A stretch of DNA of 6,090 bases from Bacillota bacterium (GTDB lineage: Bacteria > Bacillota > Clostridia > Peptostreptococcales > Anaerovoracaceae), in the NCBI GenBank assembly GCA_017619985.1, contig JAFZRG010000045.1, positions 1-6,090 of the forward strand. The letters run 5' to 3'. Shown here piece by piece: positions 5,946-6,090 of this stretch. The notes below the pieces were generated by a model. It did not search any database and was not told the origin of the DNA. It saw only the letters and a list, made by a program, of their open reading frames with translations. Every line of letters begins with the position of its first letter. The stretch's first letter is position 1. Both the position numbers and the translations under genes were made by a program.

Positions 5946-6090
5946 AGGTACCTCCTTGATATGGTAACCCGCAGCCTTCAGCATGCGGTTCATGACCGAG
6001 TAGTTGACGGACTCTTTTGACCCGTCCAGCGCCTGCGCCAGGATGACGTCCGCGCCCTGTTCGTCCAGCCGCCGCAGATCCGCGAACAGC
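5946..6090 (-). CDS. sua5: Sua5/YwlC threonylcarbamoyl-AMP synthase, C-terminal end only (partial)
   Basis: The minus-strand frame from 6089 reads LFADLRRLDEQGADVILAQA, then a variable stretch, then YSVMNRMLKAAGYHIKEV. This matches the end of the Sua5 C-terminal domain in long-form L-threonylcarbamoyladenylate synthases, whose family pattern is roughly LRxLDExGxDxI followed by avMNRLxKAA. That enzyme makes threonylcarbamoyl-AMP for the t6A37 modification of ANN-decoding tRNAs. Only about 48 codons are in the window; the catalytic YrdC domain lies beyond the right edge. The family normally ends at about the ...KAAGxxIxxV position. Here no stop follows: the next codons are CCT (Pro) and the rpiB ATG. 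Either the protein is fused to RpiB or a stop has been lost or misread. The adjacent rpiB fits the ywlC-ywlF neighbourhood of Bacillus. Identification rests on remembered family pattern over a short stretch. Confidence 0.75.
5951..5957 (-). promoter_or_regulatory. Internal ribosome binding site of rpiB within the open Sua5 frame
   Basis: AAGGAGG followed by TACCT and ATG is a near-perfect Shine-Dalgarno with 5-nt spacing. It also encodes Lys-Glu-Val at the end of the Sua5 sequence. It supports separate initiation of RpiB even though the Sua5 frame runs into rpiB without a stop. Confidence 0.8.

Overview
The window is gene-dense and GC-rich (about 60% G+C by eye). Every gene I can support lies on the minus strand, so in transcription order it reads from the right edge to the left. 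There is no stretch over 300 bases without a gene. I see no tRNA, rRNA, mobile element, CRISPR array or recognisable promoter. The order Sua5 / RpiB / Upp recalls the Bacillus ywlC-ywlF-upp neighbourhood. Strong AGGAGG-type ribosome binding sites and a cysteine-rich molybdenum hydroxylase fit a high-GC member of the Clostridia (Lachnospiraceae- or Oscillospiraceae-like anaerobe). That placement is inference.

Right-hand housekeeping block (6090 to about 3476): the C-terminal end of a Sua5/YwlC threonylcarbamoyl-AMP synthase (tRNA t6A synthesis) enters from the right edge. It runs without a stop codon, in frame, into rpiB (ribose-5-phosphate isomerase B). Next come upp (uracil phosphoribosyltransferase) after 14 nt and tyrS (tyrosyl-tRNA synthetase) after 21 nt. 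The tight spacing implies one transcript, and it closes with a strong intrinsic terminator just after tyrS. RpiB feeds the pentose phosphate pool from which PRPP is made, and Upp uses PRPP to salvage uracil. Sua5 and TyrS both serve translation.

Left-hand block (3462 to 1): a three-gene molybdenum hydroxylase operon of the xanthine dehydrogenase family. Its order is Mo-cofactor subunit (xdhA), 2x[2Fe-2S] subunit (xdhC), then FAD subunit (xdhB, cut by the left edge). Both junctions are ATGA start/stop overlaps. Electrons would pass from the substrate at the Mo centre through two [2Fe-2S] clusters to FAD and then NAD+ or another acceptor. Purine (xanthine or hypoxanthine) is the most likely substrate class, but this is not proven because some active-site positions differ from classical xanthine dehydrogenase.

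Points most worth a second look are the in-frame Sua5-RpiB junction, the terminator whose U-tract ends one base before the xdhA ribosome binding site, the unusual motif at a Mo-cofactor contact in XdhA, and an extra segment of about 20 residues in TyrRS. I did not find a clearly new multi-gene system; most of the window is recognisable metabolism and housekeeping.
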